Source of the DNA: Bacteroidia bacterium
GTDB taxonomy: Bacteria; Bacteroidota; Bacteroidia; Bacteroidales; BM520
Reading direction: 5' to 3'
NCBI GenBank assembly: GCA_009930445.1
Contig: RZYD01000005.1
Coordinates: 1-30,625 of the forward strand
Length of the DNA stretch: 30,625 nucleotides
Shown here: positions 7,734-17,145 of the stretch, piece after piece
How positions within the stretch are numbered: the stretch's first letter is position 1
Layout of the letters: each line of letters opens with the position of its first letter
Notes under the pieces: model-generated
What the model was told of the DNA's origin: nothing
Databases searched by the model: none
What the model saw: only the letters and a program-made list of their open reading frames with translations
Made by a program: the position numbers and the translations under genes

Positions 7734-10559
7734 ATGAAAAAGCAATCCAATACCCGTTCATACCCCGATACCTATGCATCCATCGTTCAGGCGATCGATC
7801 AGTACGAGCAATCGCTGCAAGAAATCGGGCGTATTCTGTATTCCTTTCAGAAAGACTTAAGCGACGCTTTTCGCGAAAATTACAACGAATTTCTGCATAT
7901 TCAGCAAATAAAAACCAAAACACAACCCTATCCGCGTTCGTATAAAAAGCTGGTAACCCGACTTAAAACGGCATATGAAGAAGCCGACTGTTCGATTGTT
8001 TCCGGCACCTTAAGCCGGTTACAGAGTGCAACCCAAAAACTTAACGATGAAATCGGGCTGCATCTGAATGCGAAAAACAAAAAAAGCCCCATTCCGATCG
8101 AAGAGACGATTGCATTCTTTGATGAAACAACAACCCCTACGGAAGATAACCCAGTGCGGACCACACCGCAGGCGACCTTTAGAAAAACACCGCAAGCGCT
8201 TTATTTTATGAGCGCTACCTACCAGAACCTGCCAGAATTCCTGCATCAGACGGAGGTGATTGTGCTTCAGATTCTGATTGAAATCATAAAAAACATTGAG
8301 GCGCAACTCCAATTCACACAGGAAACCCAGAAATTTCTTAATAAAAATGATGAAAAGCCGTTAACAGAAAAACAGTCGAATACCTATACAACTAAATCAG
8401 AGCAGCTTATCGCGACATCCCTTCAATTTACCAGCGACCAACTTACAGCGCTATCGCAAAGCAAAACCGCGTTCACAACAATGCTGCAAAAAGAGATAAA
8501 AAGGCATCTGGAGCAATTTCCGGAAAATGTAAAACCCTTATCCAGGCAGTACAAAAAACAAATAAAACCCGCCTGGATCAACTACTATTCGGCTAAATGC
8601 AACCGCCATAAAAACGTGACACAAATCAGGGATTATCTCTGCAATACCCTAGCCTTACATTTCGATTTATTGCTTATTGAAGCCATTGCCGTACAAGAGA
8701 TTAAGGAAATTCGCCATTCAATTCATCATATTGGTTATAACGAACTAATCGCCAGACAAAAGGAGATAGTAAAGGTTGTGCTGAGCAGGACAACGATACG
8801 GGGAGAATTGACAAAACTGCTAAAAAGAGATGAATCTCTCAATGAGGCCACAATCACAATTAATAATTCCCTGAATTACATCCGGCAAAAAGTAAACAAA
8901 TTCAGAGAAATTTATCCGATCGCCGAACACCTGAATATCGAGGAGTTAACCTGTACCAAACTGTATGTGTTAAAACCATTTTACATTCGAAGCCGTCTTT
9001 TACTTGATCTTATCTTTCAGCAAAACTATTATCTTCCGATTCAACGGGCAGTCAGCCAGATATTATTGGCTACATCCGAAGCAGCCAACGATATAATCAA
9101 CTTGCAGACCCGGATGGCTGTCTCCGGGCTGACACCGGAAGAAGAACAATCAATTATCCAGAGTCAAAAAACATTTTTTGAACAAAAAATTGCAGCCAAT
9201 GAAGCATTGACTGAAGAAATATGCCAGGCGCTACAAACCATTTCCGAAGAATTCACCGATCACATTCAATTCAAAACATTCATAAATACAGCCGGTAACT
9301 TATCCCATTTCGGTAAAACCAGCGACACCAAAAAAACCATTGGAATACTCAGTACAACCGCGAATAAAATCAATCAGTATATCCGAAATTTCATCACGCA
9401 GCTCTGGTACCGACGAAGTCACGGAATACTAATCAAAGAGCGACTTAAGACGGAAAATGAAGCAGCCGAAGCAGAAGATCAATTCAGCCGGATCGGTGCC
9501 AGTTTGTATACACTTCAGGGAAAAGAGAATAAAATCCCCTATCATTATATACAGCTTTTCCTTCGAAAACAGCAGTATTCTCCCAACCTGTGGGTTGGAA
9601 GAAAAAAGGAGGCAGATGATTTTCAACTTCTTTACAAACAATACCAGAATATCCGTTCCGGAGGGATTATCGTGACAGGAGAACGGAATGCCGGCAAGAG
9701 TTATTTCTGCCAGCACATGGCGTCGATGCACAGCCAAGGGAAAGCCATTTACACGGTTACGGCTCCGGCAGGAGGTTCAATAGCACGAAAAAACTTTCTT
9801 GCTGCACTCACCGACAGTCTGGAAGCAGAAGAAAAAGGATGGGCTGAAGCCATGGATGCATTGCCTGCCGACAGTATCATTATCCTTGAAGACCTTGAAT
9901 TATGGTGGTATCGGGGAGAAAACGGGAATTCTATCCTGCAGCTGATTGGAAAATTAGTGGATAAATACAGCCATAAAATTTTATTCCTCGCCAATGTAAG
10001 CCGGCAAAGCTACCGCATCATACAAAAAATCCATCCCATAAGCACTGTTTTTCCCGGAGAAGTACGGTTGCTCCCCTTTGAGGCACGAGAGATCGAACAG
10101 ATTATTCTACGCAGGCATCATGCCGGAGAAATGCATTTTGAAATCGATAATCGCCATGAAAAAAGCTTCCGTTCATGGCATTATGCCCGGCTTTTCTCGC
10201 GATATTTCGCTATTAGTAAGGGAAATATCGGTACGGCCTTATTGCTATGGATCTCCAACATCACCTCGGTAGAAGGTGACCAAATTTTTATGACCTGGCC
10301 AAAAATCCCCGATGAGCTTCCGATGGAAACCCTCGATGATCTGACCATTATTTTACTACTACAGTTAATACTGCACCGCCAGATGCACGCCGACCGTCTG
10401 GCAGCCCTGCTCACTCTGAAAAAAGAAGAAAATCAGGCCATTTTAATGAATCTCTATAGAAAAAATATGGTAATCCATGATGAAGCAGGCATCTACGAAA
10501 TAAATCCAGCAATATACCGACTGTTGGTAGACCATTTTACAAACATTGAACTACTCTGA
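7734..10559 (+). CDS. unknown coiled-coil P-loop ATPase, 941 residues
   Basis: I do not recognise this protein as a named family. Residues 1 to about 625 look soluble, mostly helical, rich in Gln, Lys, Glu and Thr with likely coiled-coil stretches, and without membrane helices. From about residue 620 comes a P-loop NTPase domain. Walker A is G649-ERNAGK-S656 and a Walker B-like strand ends IIILED at residues 715-720. A later KGNIGTALLLW segment resembles the lid of Cdc6/Orc- or STAND-like ATPases, and the last 65 residues look like a winged helix. The MscS-like gene overlaps its end by 14 bases, so the two products are probably translated together. By inference it may be a cytoplasmic ATP-dependent regulator of the channel or of the neighbouring ion transporters; this is untested. 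Confidence 0.75.
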   Translation: MKKQSNTRSYPDTYASIVQAIDQYEQSLQEIGRILYSFQKDLSDAFRENYNEFLHIQQIKTKTQPYPRSYKKLVTRLKTAYEEADCSIVSGTLSRLQSATQKLNDEIGLHLNAKNKKSPIPIEETIAFFDETTTPTEDNPVRTTPQATFRKTPQALYFMSATYQNLPEFLHQTEVIVLQILIEIIKNIEAQLQFTQETQKFLNKNDEKPLTEKQSNTYTTKSEQLIATSLQFTSDQLTALSQSKTAFTTMLQKEIKRHLEQFPENVKPLSRQYKKQIKPAWINYYSAKCNRHKNVTQIRDYLCNTLALHFDLLLIEAIAVQEIKEIRHSIHHIGYNELIARQKEIVKVVLSRTTIRGELTKLLKRDESLNEATITINNSLNYIRQKVNKFREIYPIAEHLNIEELTCTKLYVLKPFYIRSRLLLDLIFQQNYYLPIQRAVSQILLATSEAANDIINLQTRMAVSGLTPEEEQSIIQSQKTFFEQKIAANEALTEEICQALQTISEEFTDHIQFKTFINTAGNLSHFGKTSDTKKTIGILSTTANKINQYIRNFITQLWYRRSHGILIKERLKTENEAAEAEDQFSRIGASLYTLQGKENKIPYHYIQLFLRKQQYSPNLWVGRKKEADDFQLLYKQYQNIRSGGIIVTGERNAGKSYFCQHMASMHSQGKAIYTVTAPAGGSIARKNFLAALTDSLEAEEKGWAEAMDALPADSIIILEDLELWWYRGENGNSILQLIGKLVDKYSHKILFLANVSRQSYRIIQKIHPISTVFPGEVRLLPFEAREIEQIILRRHHAGEMHFEIDNRHEKSFRSWHYARLFSRYFAISKGNIGTALLLWISNITSVEGDQIFMTWPKIPDELPMETLDDLTIILLLQLILHRQMHADRLAALLTLKKEENQAILMNLYRKNMVIHDEAGIYEINPAIYRLLVDHFTNIELL

Positions 10560-11298
10560 TATGGAAAATGCAATTCAGGAAATATCACAAGGAAATATCT
10601 ACTGGATAATCCTGCTGGCGCTAATTGGATATTTACTGCTGAGCGGAATTAAAAAATTCATTCCCTTTCTGCTAAAAAACGCGAAAAGCCGAAAAACATT
10701 TCGATACCTGATGCCTCTGGTTGAATTGGCGTTCTGGATTATTATTACCATCAAAGCCATTCCGGCATTCTATGCCTGCCATTATTTGTTGGGTATTGCA
10801 ATATTTGCAATCGGCTTAAGCGCAGGGCTTTGGTTTTCCTGGTATCATTTACGTGAATATGCAGCAGGAGCCGTGATCCGCTTCAATCCGAATATAAAAC
10901 TTCACGAAACCATTGAAATTGATGGCATACAGGGACAAATCAAGGCCTTTGATTCCGACAGTCTCTTGCTGGAGAATGAAAATGGAGAAACCATAATTCT
11001 CCCCTACACTACAATTGCCGGAAAAAAAATCACAAAACAGCACTTCTCCAACCAGGTAAAAAGTTTCCGGTTTACGATCACTACGCGAAACACCACGCAC
11101 CCGGCCATGCAAATTGCCGGATTGAAACAGTTCATTCTCCGACAGCCATGGAGTTCAATAAACAAAGACCCACAAATCAGTTTTATCGATACAACAGATC
11201 AGGGACACCTTTACGAAATCACCGTGTACACACCAGCAAACAGCTACGCCACGAAAATAAAAGAAGAAGTACTGAAAACCTTTGGTATCATGGAATAG
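10546..11298 (+). CDS. small MscS-like mechanosensitive channel
   Basis: This 250-residue protein has about three N-terminal helices (residues about 17-37, 55-75 and 80-105). A segment AAGAVIRFNPNIKLHETIEI follows, aligning with the end of the MscS pore helix and the start of its beta domain. The PYTTIAGKKI stretch matches the MscS region that closes the beta domain, and the C-terminal 80 residues fit the alpha/beta vestibule. The putative pore helix has fewer glycine and alanine residues than E. coli MscS. It should open under membrane tension to release osmolytes or ions. The start at 10546 overlaps the ATPase gene by 14 bases; an alternative ATG at 10561 lies one base after the ATPase stop and would remove five residues. 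Neither has a strong ribosome site. Confidence 0.82.
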   Translation: MNYSDMENAIQEISQGNIYWIILLALIGYLLLSGIKKFIPFLLKNAKSRKTFRYLMPLVELAFWIIITIKAIPAFYACHYLLGIAIFAIGLSAGLWFSWYHLREYAAGAVIRFNPNIKLHETIEIDGIQGQIKAFDSDSLLLENENGETIILPYTTIAGKKITKQHFSNQVKSFRFTITTRNTTHPAMQIAGLKQFILRQPWSSINKDPQISFIDTTDQGHLYEITVYTPANSYATKIKEEVLKTFGIME

Positions 11299-11303
11299 AA
11301 AAG

Positions 11304-12596
11304 TTACACGTTTTTTTTTGATTTACAATAGGACCATAGGCTAATCAGCATAGCGACCAAAAGAGAGCTCATCCCTATTATAAAAGTAATCATAAATCCA
11401 TAGTGGAGGTAAAAAGCAATTCCGATAGCGGGGGCAAATACCGAGCGTAAGCCAGTAAGCCATAAGTGAACCGCCTGATAATCACCCGCATCCTTATCAG
11501 CACAATAATATGCCGATCCAATATTCCATAACAATGGCATAGTGGAAGCAAACACAGAATGAAAGAGAACATAACCCATCAGCATAAAATACAGGGTAAT
11601 ACCAAACCATTCCACATATCCGGGAAAAACATCCGTTAACACTAAAAATCCGATATAGGCAAACATGGAGCCAAAGGTTATCAGGCTAAACTTTCGTGGG
11701 TCGATGGAGCCCAGCAGGCGACCGGCCACCGGCAGAAGGATTATGGCACCAACATTATACGCATTTCGGTAAAAAGCAACACTGGAATAATTCAGTTGTA
11801 ACGCCTCCTGAAAATAGATAAAAATGACCGATACGGTCGACATAAAAGCAAAGCCATAAAACATAAAACTCACCTCAAAATGCAGAAAAGGTTTATTTTT
11901 CCATACTATGGCAAACATTCGTTTAACTGAGTTGCCCACAGAAGTAAAGAACGGCTGCGCCGGCTCAGGGGGGTGGGGTAAACGATAGGGTATCCGGGAG
12001 AAAATAAAAACAGAGCTGATACCCAGAAGCGCAACAAAAGGAAAAACATAGACAAAAGCGTAATTATCATAATCGAGCAACAGTCCGTAAGCAAACGTAA
12101 CCACAAGCATAACAATTTTATTCAGCGATGAGCTGATTGAATACAAACGGGAAAAATTTTTATGGCGATAACTATTCTTCAGAAACAAGTTAATGGTTGG
12201 ATTAACTACCGGAGCAGCGAGAAAGTACAGAAAAAAAATCAGAAGAAACACATAATGATAAATACTATTCCCATCGTATGCTTCCGGGGTTCGGGGAAAA
12301 AAAATGAGCGCCACTAGTGGAAGCCGGGTTAATAATCCTACGGTACGTAACATTTTACGCTTGTGAACCGTGCGTCGCAAAAACTCATTAACAAAAATCA
12401 ACAACACAAAAACCACCATACTGAACTGAAAAAGAAAACTTAGCTGATAGGGTGATCCTTTGATACTTTTAATAAAAACGAATTCATTTAACGCGAGAAC
12501 CCCCAGAACAACCCCTTCGATTAAAGAATACAAGGTATGCAAGCGAAAAGTAATCCGCTCGGCAGGAGTAAGACCAGAAAAGTTACCTCGGGCCAT
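11304..12596 (-). CDS. MFS transporter of unknown substrate
   Basis: This 430-residue membrane protein has about 12 predicted helices and a central cytoplasmic loop near residues 205-230, as in major facilitator transporters. It lacks an obvious family-specific signature that I can name; FLAAPVVNPTINLFLKNSY and an internal RLYSISSSLNK segment are the clearest landmarks. It ends five bases from the MscS-like gene on the opposite strand and is divergent from the Fsr-like MFS gene, sharing an 85-base control region with a good -7 box for this gene at 12614-12621. The substrate is not predictable from the sequence. Confidence 0.75.
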   Translation of the reverse strand: MARGNFSGLTPAERITFRLHTLYSLIEGVVLGVLALNEFVFIKSIKGSPYQLSFLFQFSMVVFVLLIFVNEFLRRTVHKRKMLRTVGLLTRLPLVALIFFPRTPEAYDGNSIYHYVFLLIFFLYFLAAPVVNPTINLFLKNSYRHKNFSRLYSISSSLNKIVMLVVTFAYGLLLDYDNYAFVYVFPFVALLGISSVFIFSRIPYRLPHPPEPAQPFFTSVGNSVKRMFAIVWKNKPFLHFEVSFMFYGFAFMSTVSVIFIYFQEALQLNYSSVAFYRNAYNVGAIILLPVAGRLLGSIDPRKFSLITFGSMFAYIGFLVLTDVFPGYVEWFGITLYFMLMGYVLFHSVFASTMPLLWNIGSAYYCADKDAGDYQAVHLWLTGLRSVFAPAIGIAFYLHYGFMITFIIGMSSLLVAMLISLWSYCKSKKNV

Positions 12597-12613
12597 TTCT
12601 GAAGTTCAACGGG

Positions 12614-12621
12614 CAAAGATA
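12614..12621 (-). promoter_or_regulatory. putative -7 box for the minus-strand MFS gene
   Basis: On the minus strand this reads TATCTTTG, an exact match to TAnnTTTG, 17 bases before the start codon at 12596. No clear -33 element is visible. Confidence 0.5.
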
Positions 12622-12667
12622 GCGCAAAATATTGCTTTTTGCTTCCCGGTTTTTCAATTTGGAATGT

Positions 12668-12675
12668 TACCTTTG
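12668..12675 (+). promoter_or_regulatory. putative -7 box for the Fsr-like gene (TACCTTTG)
   Basis: TACCTTTG matches the -7 consensus and ends six bases before the ATG at 12682. Transcription would then start at or next to the start codon, giving a leaderless or nearly leaderless message. It also argues against the earlier in-frame ATG at 12664, which would lie upstream of the box. Confidence 0.45.
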
Positions 12676-12681
12676 CACGCG

Positions 12682-13884
12682 ATGAAAAAAAAAACATCAA
12701 CATTTCAACGGGGTAATGTAATTTTGTTGTCAGTATCGCATCTGATACACGATATTTATGGATCATTTTTAGCCCCAATTCTTCCGCTTCTGATTGATAA
12801 ACTGGGCATGAACTATACGATGGCAGGTATGCTGTCACTTTTTCAACGGTTTCCGAGTTTCATTGCCCCGTTTGTCGGATTACTGGCCGACCGTATTCAA
12901 CTTCGCTATCTGGTTATTCTTTGTCCTGCCATTACAGCAGTAGCCATGAGCCTGATTGGATTAGCCCCATCGTATTACATTCTGGCCACGTTATTACTCA
13001 TTGCAGGAATCAGCTCGGCATTATACCATGTACCGTCACCGGTTATGGTCAGAAAAGTATCGGGTGAAGCCACAGGGCAAGGGATGAGTTTTTATATGCT
13101 GGGCGGAGAACTTGCCCGCACGCTGGGCCCCCTTACTATTTTGGGTGCGGTTACCCTGTGGGAGCTGGAAGGGACATGGAAGCTGATACCCTTTGGTTTG
13201 GCAGCCTCAGCCCTGCTGTGGTGGCGTCTTCACCATGTGCGTGTCAGAGAAGATATAAAAAGAACAGAAGCCCCGACGCATCCCTGGAAGGCCCTGCGAA
13301 AACTGGTTCCATTTTTTGCAACGATTACGGGTTATATGTTTTTCAGAGCATTATTAAAATCGAGTATGAGCACTTTTTTGCCTACACTACTCACGGGTGA
13401 AGGCGGTACTTTATGGTCAGCAGGCCTTTCTCTGGCTATTTTTCAGCTGGCAGGGGCTGCCGGAACACTTATTACCGGCACCGCATCGGACAAAATCGGG
13501 AGAAAAAAAGCGTTACTGATTATGGCCATTGCCACTCCTCTGATGATGTTTGCTTTTTTGAATACTACAGGTTTTTTAAATATCCTTGCCCTCATAGGCA
13601 CCGGGCTGCTGATTTTTGGAAGTACGCCGGTACTGCTAGCCATGGTCCAGGAAACCAATACAAGCCATGCTTCTTTTATTAACGGCGTGTATATGACATT
13701 GAATTTCGCAATGAGTTCGACCGCTGTTTTTCTGGCAGGATGGATGGCCGACATCATGGGGCTGAATCAAATGTTTAATCTCGCCACTGCATTATCGTTA
13801 ATCTCGCTGATTTTTATTATTTTCATCCCCAATAAACCAAAAACGAAGATTCCGGTCCCGAAAACCGAAACACAAGATGAATAA
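12682..13884 (+). CDS. MFS transporter, fosmidomycin-resistance (Fsr) type
   Basis: This 400-residue, 12-helix transporter resembles the Fsr subgroup of drug efflux MFS proteins. Its N-terminal SVSHLIHDIYGSFLAPILPL pattern matches the HxxxDxY...PxLPLL start of that group. A motif-A-like GLLADRIQLRYL lies between helices 2 and 3 and its counterpart GTASDKIGRKKAL between helices 8 and 9. The open frame extends back to 12460, but that extension overlaps the divergent MFS gene and the promoter, so I use 12682 (12664 is possible). Its stop overlaps the start of the DUF2062 gene by 8 bases. Efflux of a small drug-like compound is family knowledge; the real substrate is unknown. Confidence 0.8.
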   Translation: MKKKTSTFQRGNVILLSVSHLIHDIYGSFLAPILPLLIDKLGMNYTMAGMLSLFQRFPSFIAPFVGLLADRIQLRYLVILCPAITAVAMSLIGLAPSYYILATLLLIAGISSALYHVPSPVMVRKVSGEATGQGMSFYMLGGELARTLGPLTILGAVTLWELEGTWKLIPFGLAASALLWWRLHHVRVREDIKRTEAPTHPWKALRKLVPFFATITGYMFFRALLKSSMSTFLPTLLTGEGGTLWSAGLSLAIFQLAGAAGTLITGTASDKIGRKKALLIMAIATPLMMFAFLNTTGFLNILALIGTGLLIFGSTPVLLAMVQETNTSHASFINGVYMTLNFAMSSTAVFLAGWMADIMGLNQMFNLATALSLISLIFIIFIPNKPKTKIPVPKTETQDE

Positions 13885-14362
13885 GCCTGAAAACAAAAAA
13901 ACAACACGCTTTTTTCAACCCATCCTTCGGTTCCTAAAACAGGGCATTGAACCAAAACAACTCGCCTTAACCATCGCAATTGGCGCAACTATCGGAATAT
14001 CACCACTTTACGGATTAACCACTATCATTTGTGCTCTGATCGCCTTAACATTTAAAATGAACCTTGCGGCCATCCAATTGGCCAATTACATGGTATACCC
14101 TCTCCAGCTGCTGCTCATCATTCCTAACATCAGAGCCGGAGAATGGCTTTTCCGAAGCACACCCATCCCCTTAAGCATTGAGGGGATACAAAACCTTTTC
14201 AGTGAAAGCTGGACCAAAGGGTTGCTTACCTTTGGAAAGAGTATACTGACCGGAAGTGCCTTTTGGCTGCTTTATGCCCTTCCACTGGGTGCAGGGATTT
14301 TTTTTATTCTCCTTCCCCAATTAAAAAAAGCAAAAACTACATTTTTTCACGGGAGGGGGTAA
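13877..14362 (+). CDS. DUF2062 membrane protein
   Basis: This 161-residue protein has a short basic N-terminus and then the DUF2062 pattern. The visible parts are PKQLALTIAIGATIGISPLYG (residues about 32-52), an NLAAIQLANYMVYPLQL segment, and a C-terminal helix near residues 128-148. DUF2062 proteins are small membrane proteins of unknown function, sometimes fused to glycosyltransferases. The gene overlaps the Fsr-like gene by 8 bases and is probably translated with it. It ends 6 bases from the stop of the helicase gene on the other strand. Confidence 0.8.
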   Translation: MNKPENKKTTRFFQPILRFLKQGIEPKQLALTIAIGATIGISPLYGLTTIICALIALTFKMNLAAIQLANYMVYPLQLLLIIPNIRAGEWLFRSTPIPLSIEGIQNLFSESWTKGLLTFGKSILTGSAFWLLYALPLGAGIFFILLPQLKKAKTTFFHGRG

Positions 14363-14368
14363 TTGGAT

Positions 14369-15613
<1,245 letters not shown>

Positions 15614-15687
15614 AAAGGTATGGGTATGAAAAATTGAATCAATTAAAAAACAGCAAAAAAAAACTTCTCATAGTTTTTCGTTAATTT

Positions 15688-15703
15688 TACTTTTGCAAAG
15701 CTA
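15688..15703. promoter_or_regulatory. two abutting, opposed -7 boxes between helicase gene and rarA
   Basis: Bases 15688-15695 read TACTTTTG on the plus strand (for rarA, 22 bases before its ATG). Bases 15696-15703 read TAGCTTTG on the minus strand (for the helicase gene). Both match TAnnTTTG. The minus-strand box also has TTG triplets 18-21 bases away (complement of 15722-15727). If both work, the two polymerase sites overlap and would exclude each other. Confidence 0.4.
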
Positions 15704-15717
15704 AGAAAATAATCATC

Positions 15718-16992
15718 ATGACAACAAAACAGGCACCGTTGGCAGAAATTCTCCGGCCGCAACATCTTGAAGAATACATCGGGCAGCAACATCTTGTAGG
15801 CGAGGGTGCTATTCTGCGAAAGGCCATAGAATCGAAGGTTATCCCTTCGATGATTCTTTGGGGGCCTCCGGGAGTAGGGAAGACGACTCTGGCCATGCTG
15901 ATTTCCGAACAACTTCACCGTCCGTTTTATGTGCTGAGTGCCATCAGTTCAGGCGTTAAAGACGTTCGCGCAGTGTTCACGAAAGCGGAAGAAAACCCGG
16001 ATGCCATTTTGTTTATTGACGAAATCCATCGCTTCAGCAAAAGCCAGCAGGACAGTCTCCTCGGTGCAGTAGAAAAAGGAATTATTACGCTCATCGGAGC
16101 CACCACAGAAAATCCTTCGTTTGAAGTTATCTCCCCGCTCCTCTCCCGCTGTCAGACCTATATCCTAAAACCTCTGTCCAGAGCAGAGCTGACACAGGTA
16201 TTAAACCATGGTGTGGCATATTTAGAAAAAACAAAAGGAATAACCATCGAAGTGGTGGAGGATGAAGCACTGATGCGAACTTCGCATGGCGACGCCAGAA
16301 AAATGCTCAATGCACTGGAGCTGATCACCAGCCAGCAAACCCTGACAGAACAACCGCTACAAATCACCAACGATAAGGTATTAAAAACCATTCAACAAAA
16401 TATTGCACTGTATGACAAGGGAGGTGAAATCCATTACGATATTATTTCGGCATTCATTAAATCGGTACGGGGAAGTGACCCCAACGCAGCAATATACTGG
16501 TTGGCACGTATGGTAGAAGGAGGCGAAGACCCTAAATTTATTGCCCGCCGATTGGTAATTCTGGCCGCTGAAGACATCGGCAATGCCAATCCCAACGCCC
16601 TTTTACTGGCGAATGCCTGCTTCGACACCCTGCACAAAATTGGCTGGCCCGAAGGACGTATTGTTCTGGCGCAAACCACACTCTACCTCGCGGGCAGTCC
16701 TAAAAGCAATTCCGCCTATCTGGCCATTAGCAACGCGCAGGAAACCGTTAAAAAAACCGGGGACCTGCCTGTACCCCTGCATCTCAGAAATGCCCCCACA
16801 AAACTCATGAAACAACAGGGATACGGTAAAGATTATAAATATGCCCACGATTATCAGGGAAATTTTATCCCCATCGAATTTTTACCTGACAACCTTAGAG
16901 GAACCGTCTTTTTTGAACCCGGAAGCAATAAACGGGAAGAAGAAATGCGCCTGCGGTTTGCCAGCCTCTGGGGCGATAAGTACTCCTATTAA
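15718..16992 (+). CDS. rarA: replication-associated recombination protein A
   Basis: This 424-residue AAA+ ATPase of the RarA/MgsA/WRNIP1 family acts at stalled replication forks. The family N-terminus (PLAEILRPQHLEEYIGQQHL) is intact. Walker A GPPGVGKT lies at residues 49-56 and Walker B ILFIDEIHRF at 97-106 with D101 and E102. Sensor 1 is ATTENPSF and the arginine finger region SPLLSRC. The C-terminal half has the RarA tetramerisation domain with YDIISAFIKSVRGSDPNAA and LVILAAEDIGNANPNA. Length and motif order are normal, so I expect full function. It stands alone between the divergent helicase gene and the alpha-glucoside locus. Confidence 0.95.
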   Translation: MTTKQAPLAEILRPQHLEEYIGQQHLVGEGAILRKAIESKVIPSMILWGPPGVGKTTLAMLISEQLHRPFYVLSAISSGVKDVRAVFTKAEENPDAILFIDEIHRFSKSQQDSLLGAVEKGIITLIGATTENPSFEVISPLLSRCQTYILKPLSRAELTQVLNHGVAYLEKTKGITIEVVEDEALMRTSHGDARKMLNALELITSQQTLTEQPLQITNDKVLKTIQQNIALYDKGGEIHYDIISAFIKSVRGSDPNAAIYWLARMVEGGEDPKFIARRLVILAAEDIGNANPNALLLANACFDTLHKIGWPEGRIVLAQTTLYLAGSPKSNSAYLAISNAQETVKKTGDLPVPLHLRNAPTKLMKQQGYGKDYKYAHDYQGNFIPIEFLPDNLRGTVFFEPGSNKREEEMRLRFASLWGDKYSY

Positions 16993-17046
16993 ATGAGTTA
17001 TTTTTACACAAAGTATCGTAATTTCATTTACCCCTGAAGCCTTAAT

Positions 17047-17062
17047 TTGCAATCGATTGCGT
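17047..17062. promoter_or_regulatory. LacI-type operator upstream of the GH13/GH65 operon
   Basis: TTGCAATCGATTGCGT contains the perfect 12-base palindrome GCAATCGATTGC with the central CG typical of LacI-family operators. It lies 84 bases before the start codon at 17146. A nearly identical site stands upstream of the transporter gene at 26128-26143. No LacI gene is in the window. Confidence 0.65.
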
Positions 17063-17105
17063 AATTATATGTGCAAATGAAAACCATTTCATCCACTTTG
17101 AGTTG

Positions 17106-17113
17106 TATTTTTA
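17106..17113 (+). promoter_or_regulatory. putative -7 box (TATTTTTA)
   Basis: TATTTTTA differs from TAnnTTTG at one position. Its surroundings, bases 17104-17118, match those of the box at 22684 in 14 of 15 positions. It lies 32 bases before the start codon and about 43 bases downstream of the operator. Confidence 0.4.
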
Positions 17114-17145
17114 TACCCAATTTATTTAAGGATTAAGGGCTATTT

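Noticed and set aside
12460..12681. Upstream extension of the Fsr-like transporter frame
   Set aside because: It overlaps the divergent MFS gene and its control region, and the extra residues are basic and unlike a transporter N-terminus.
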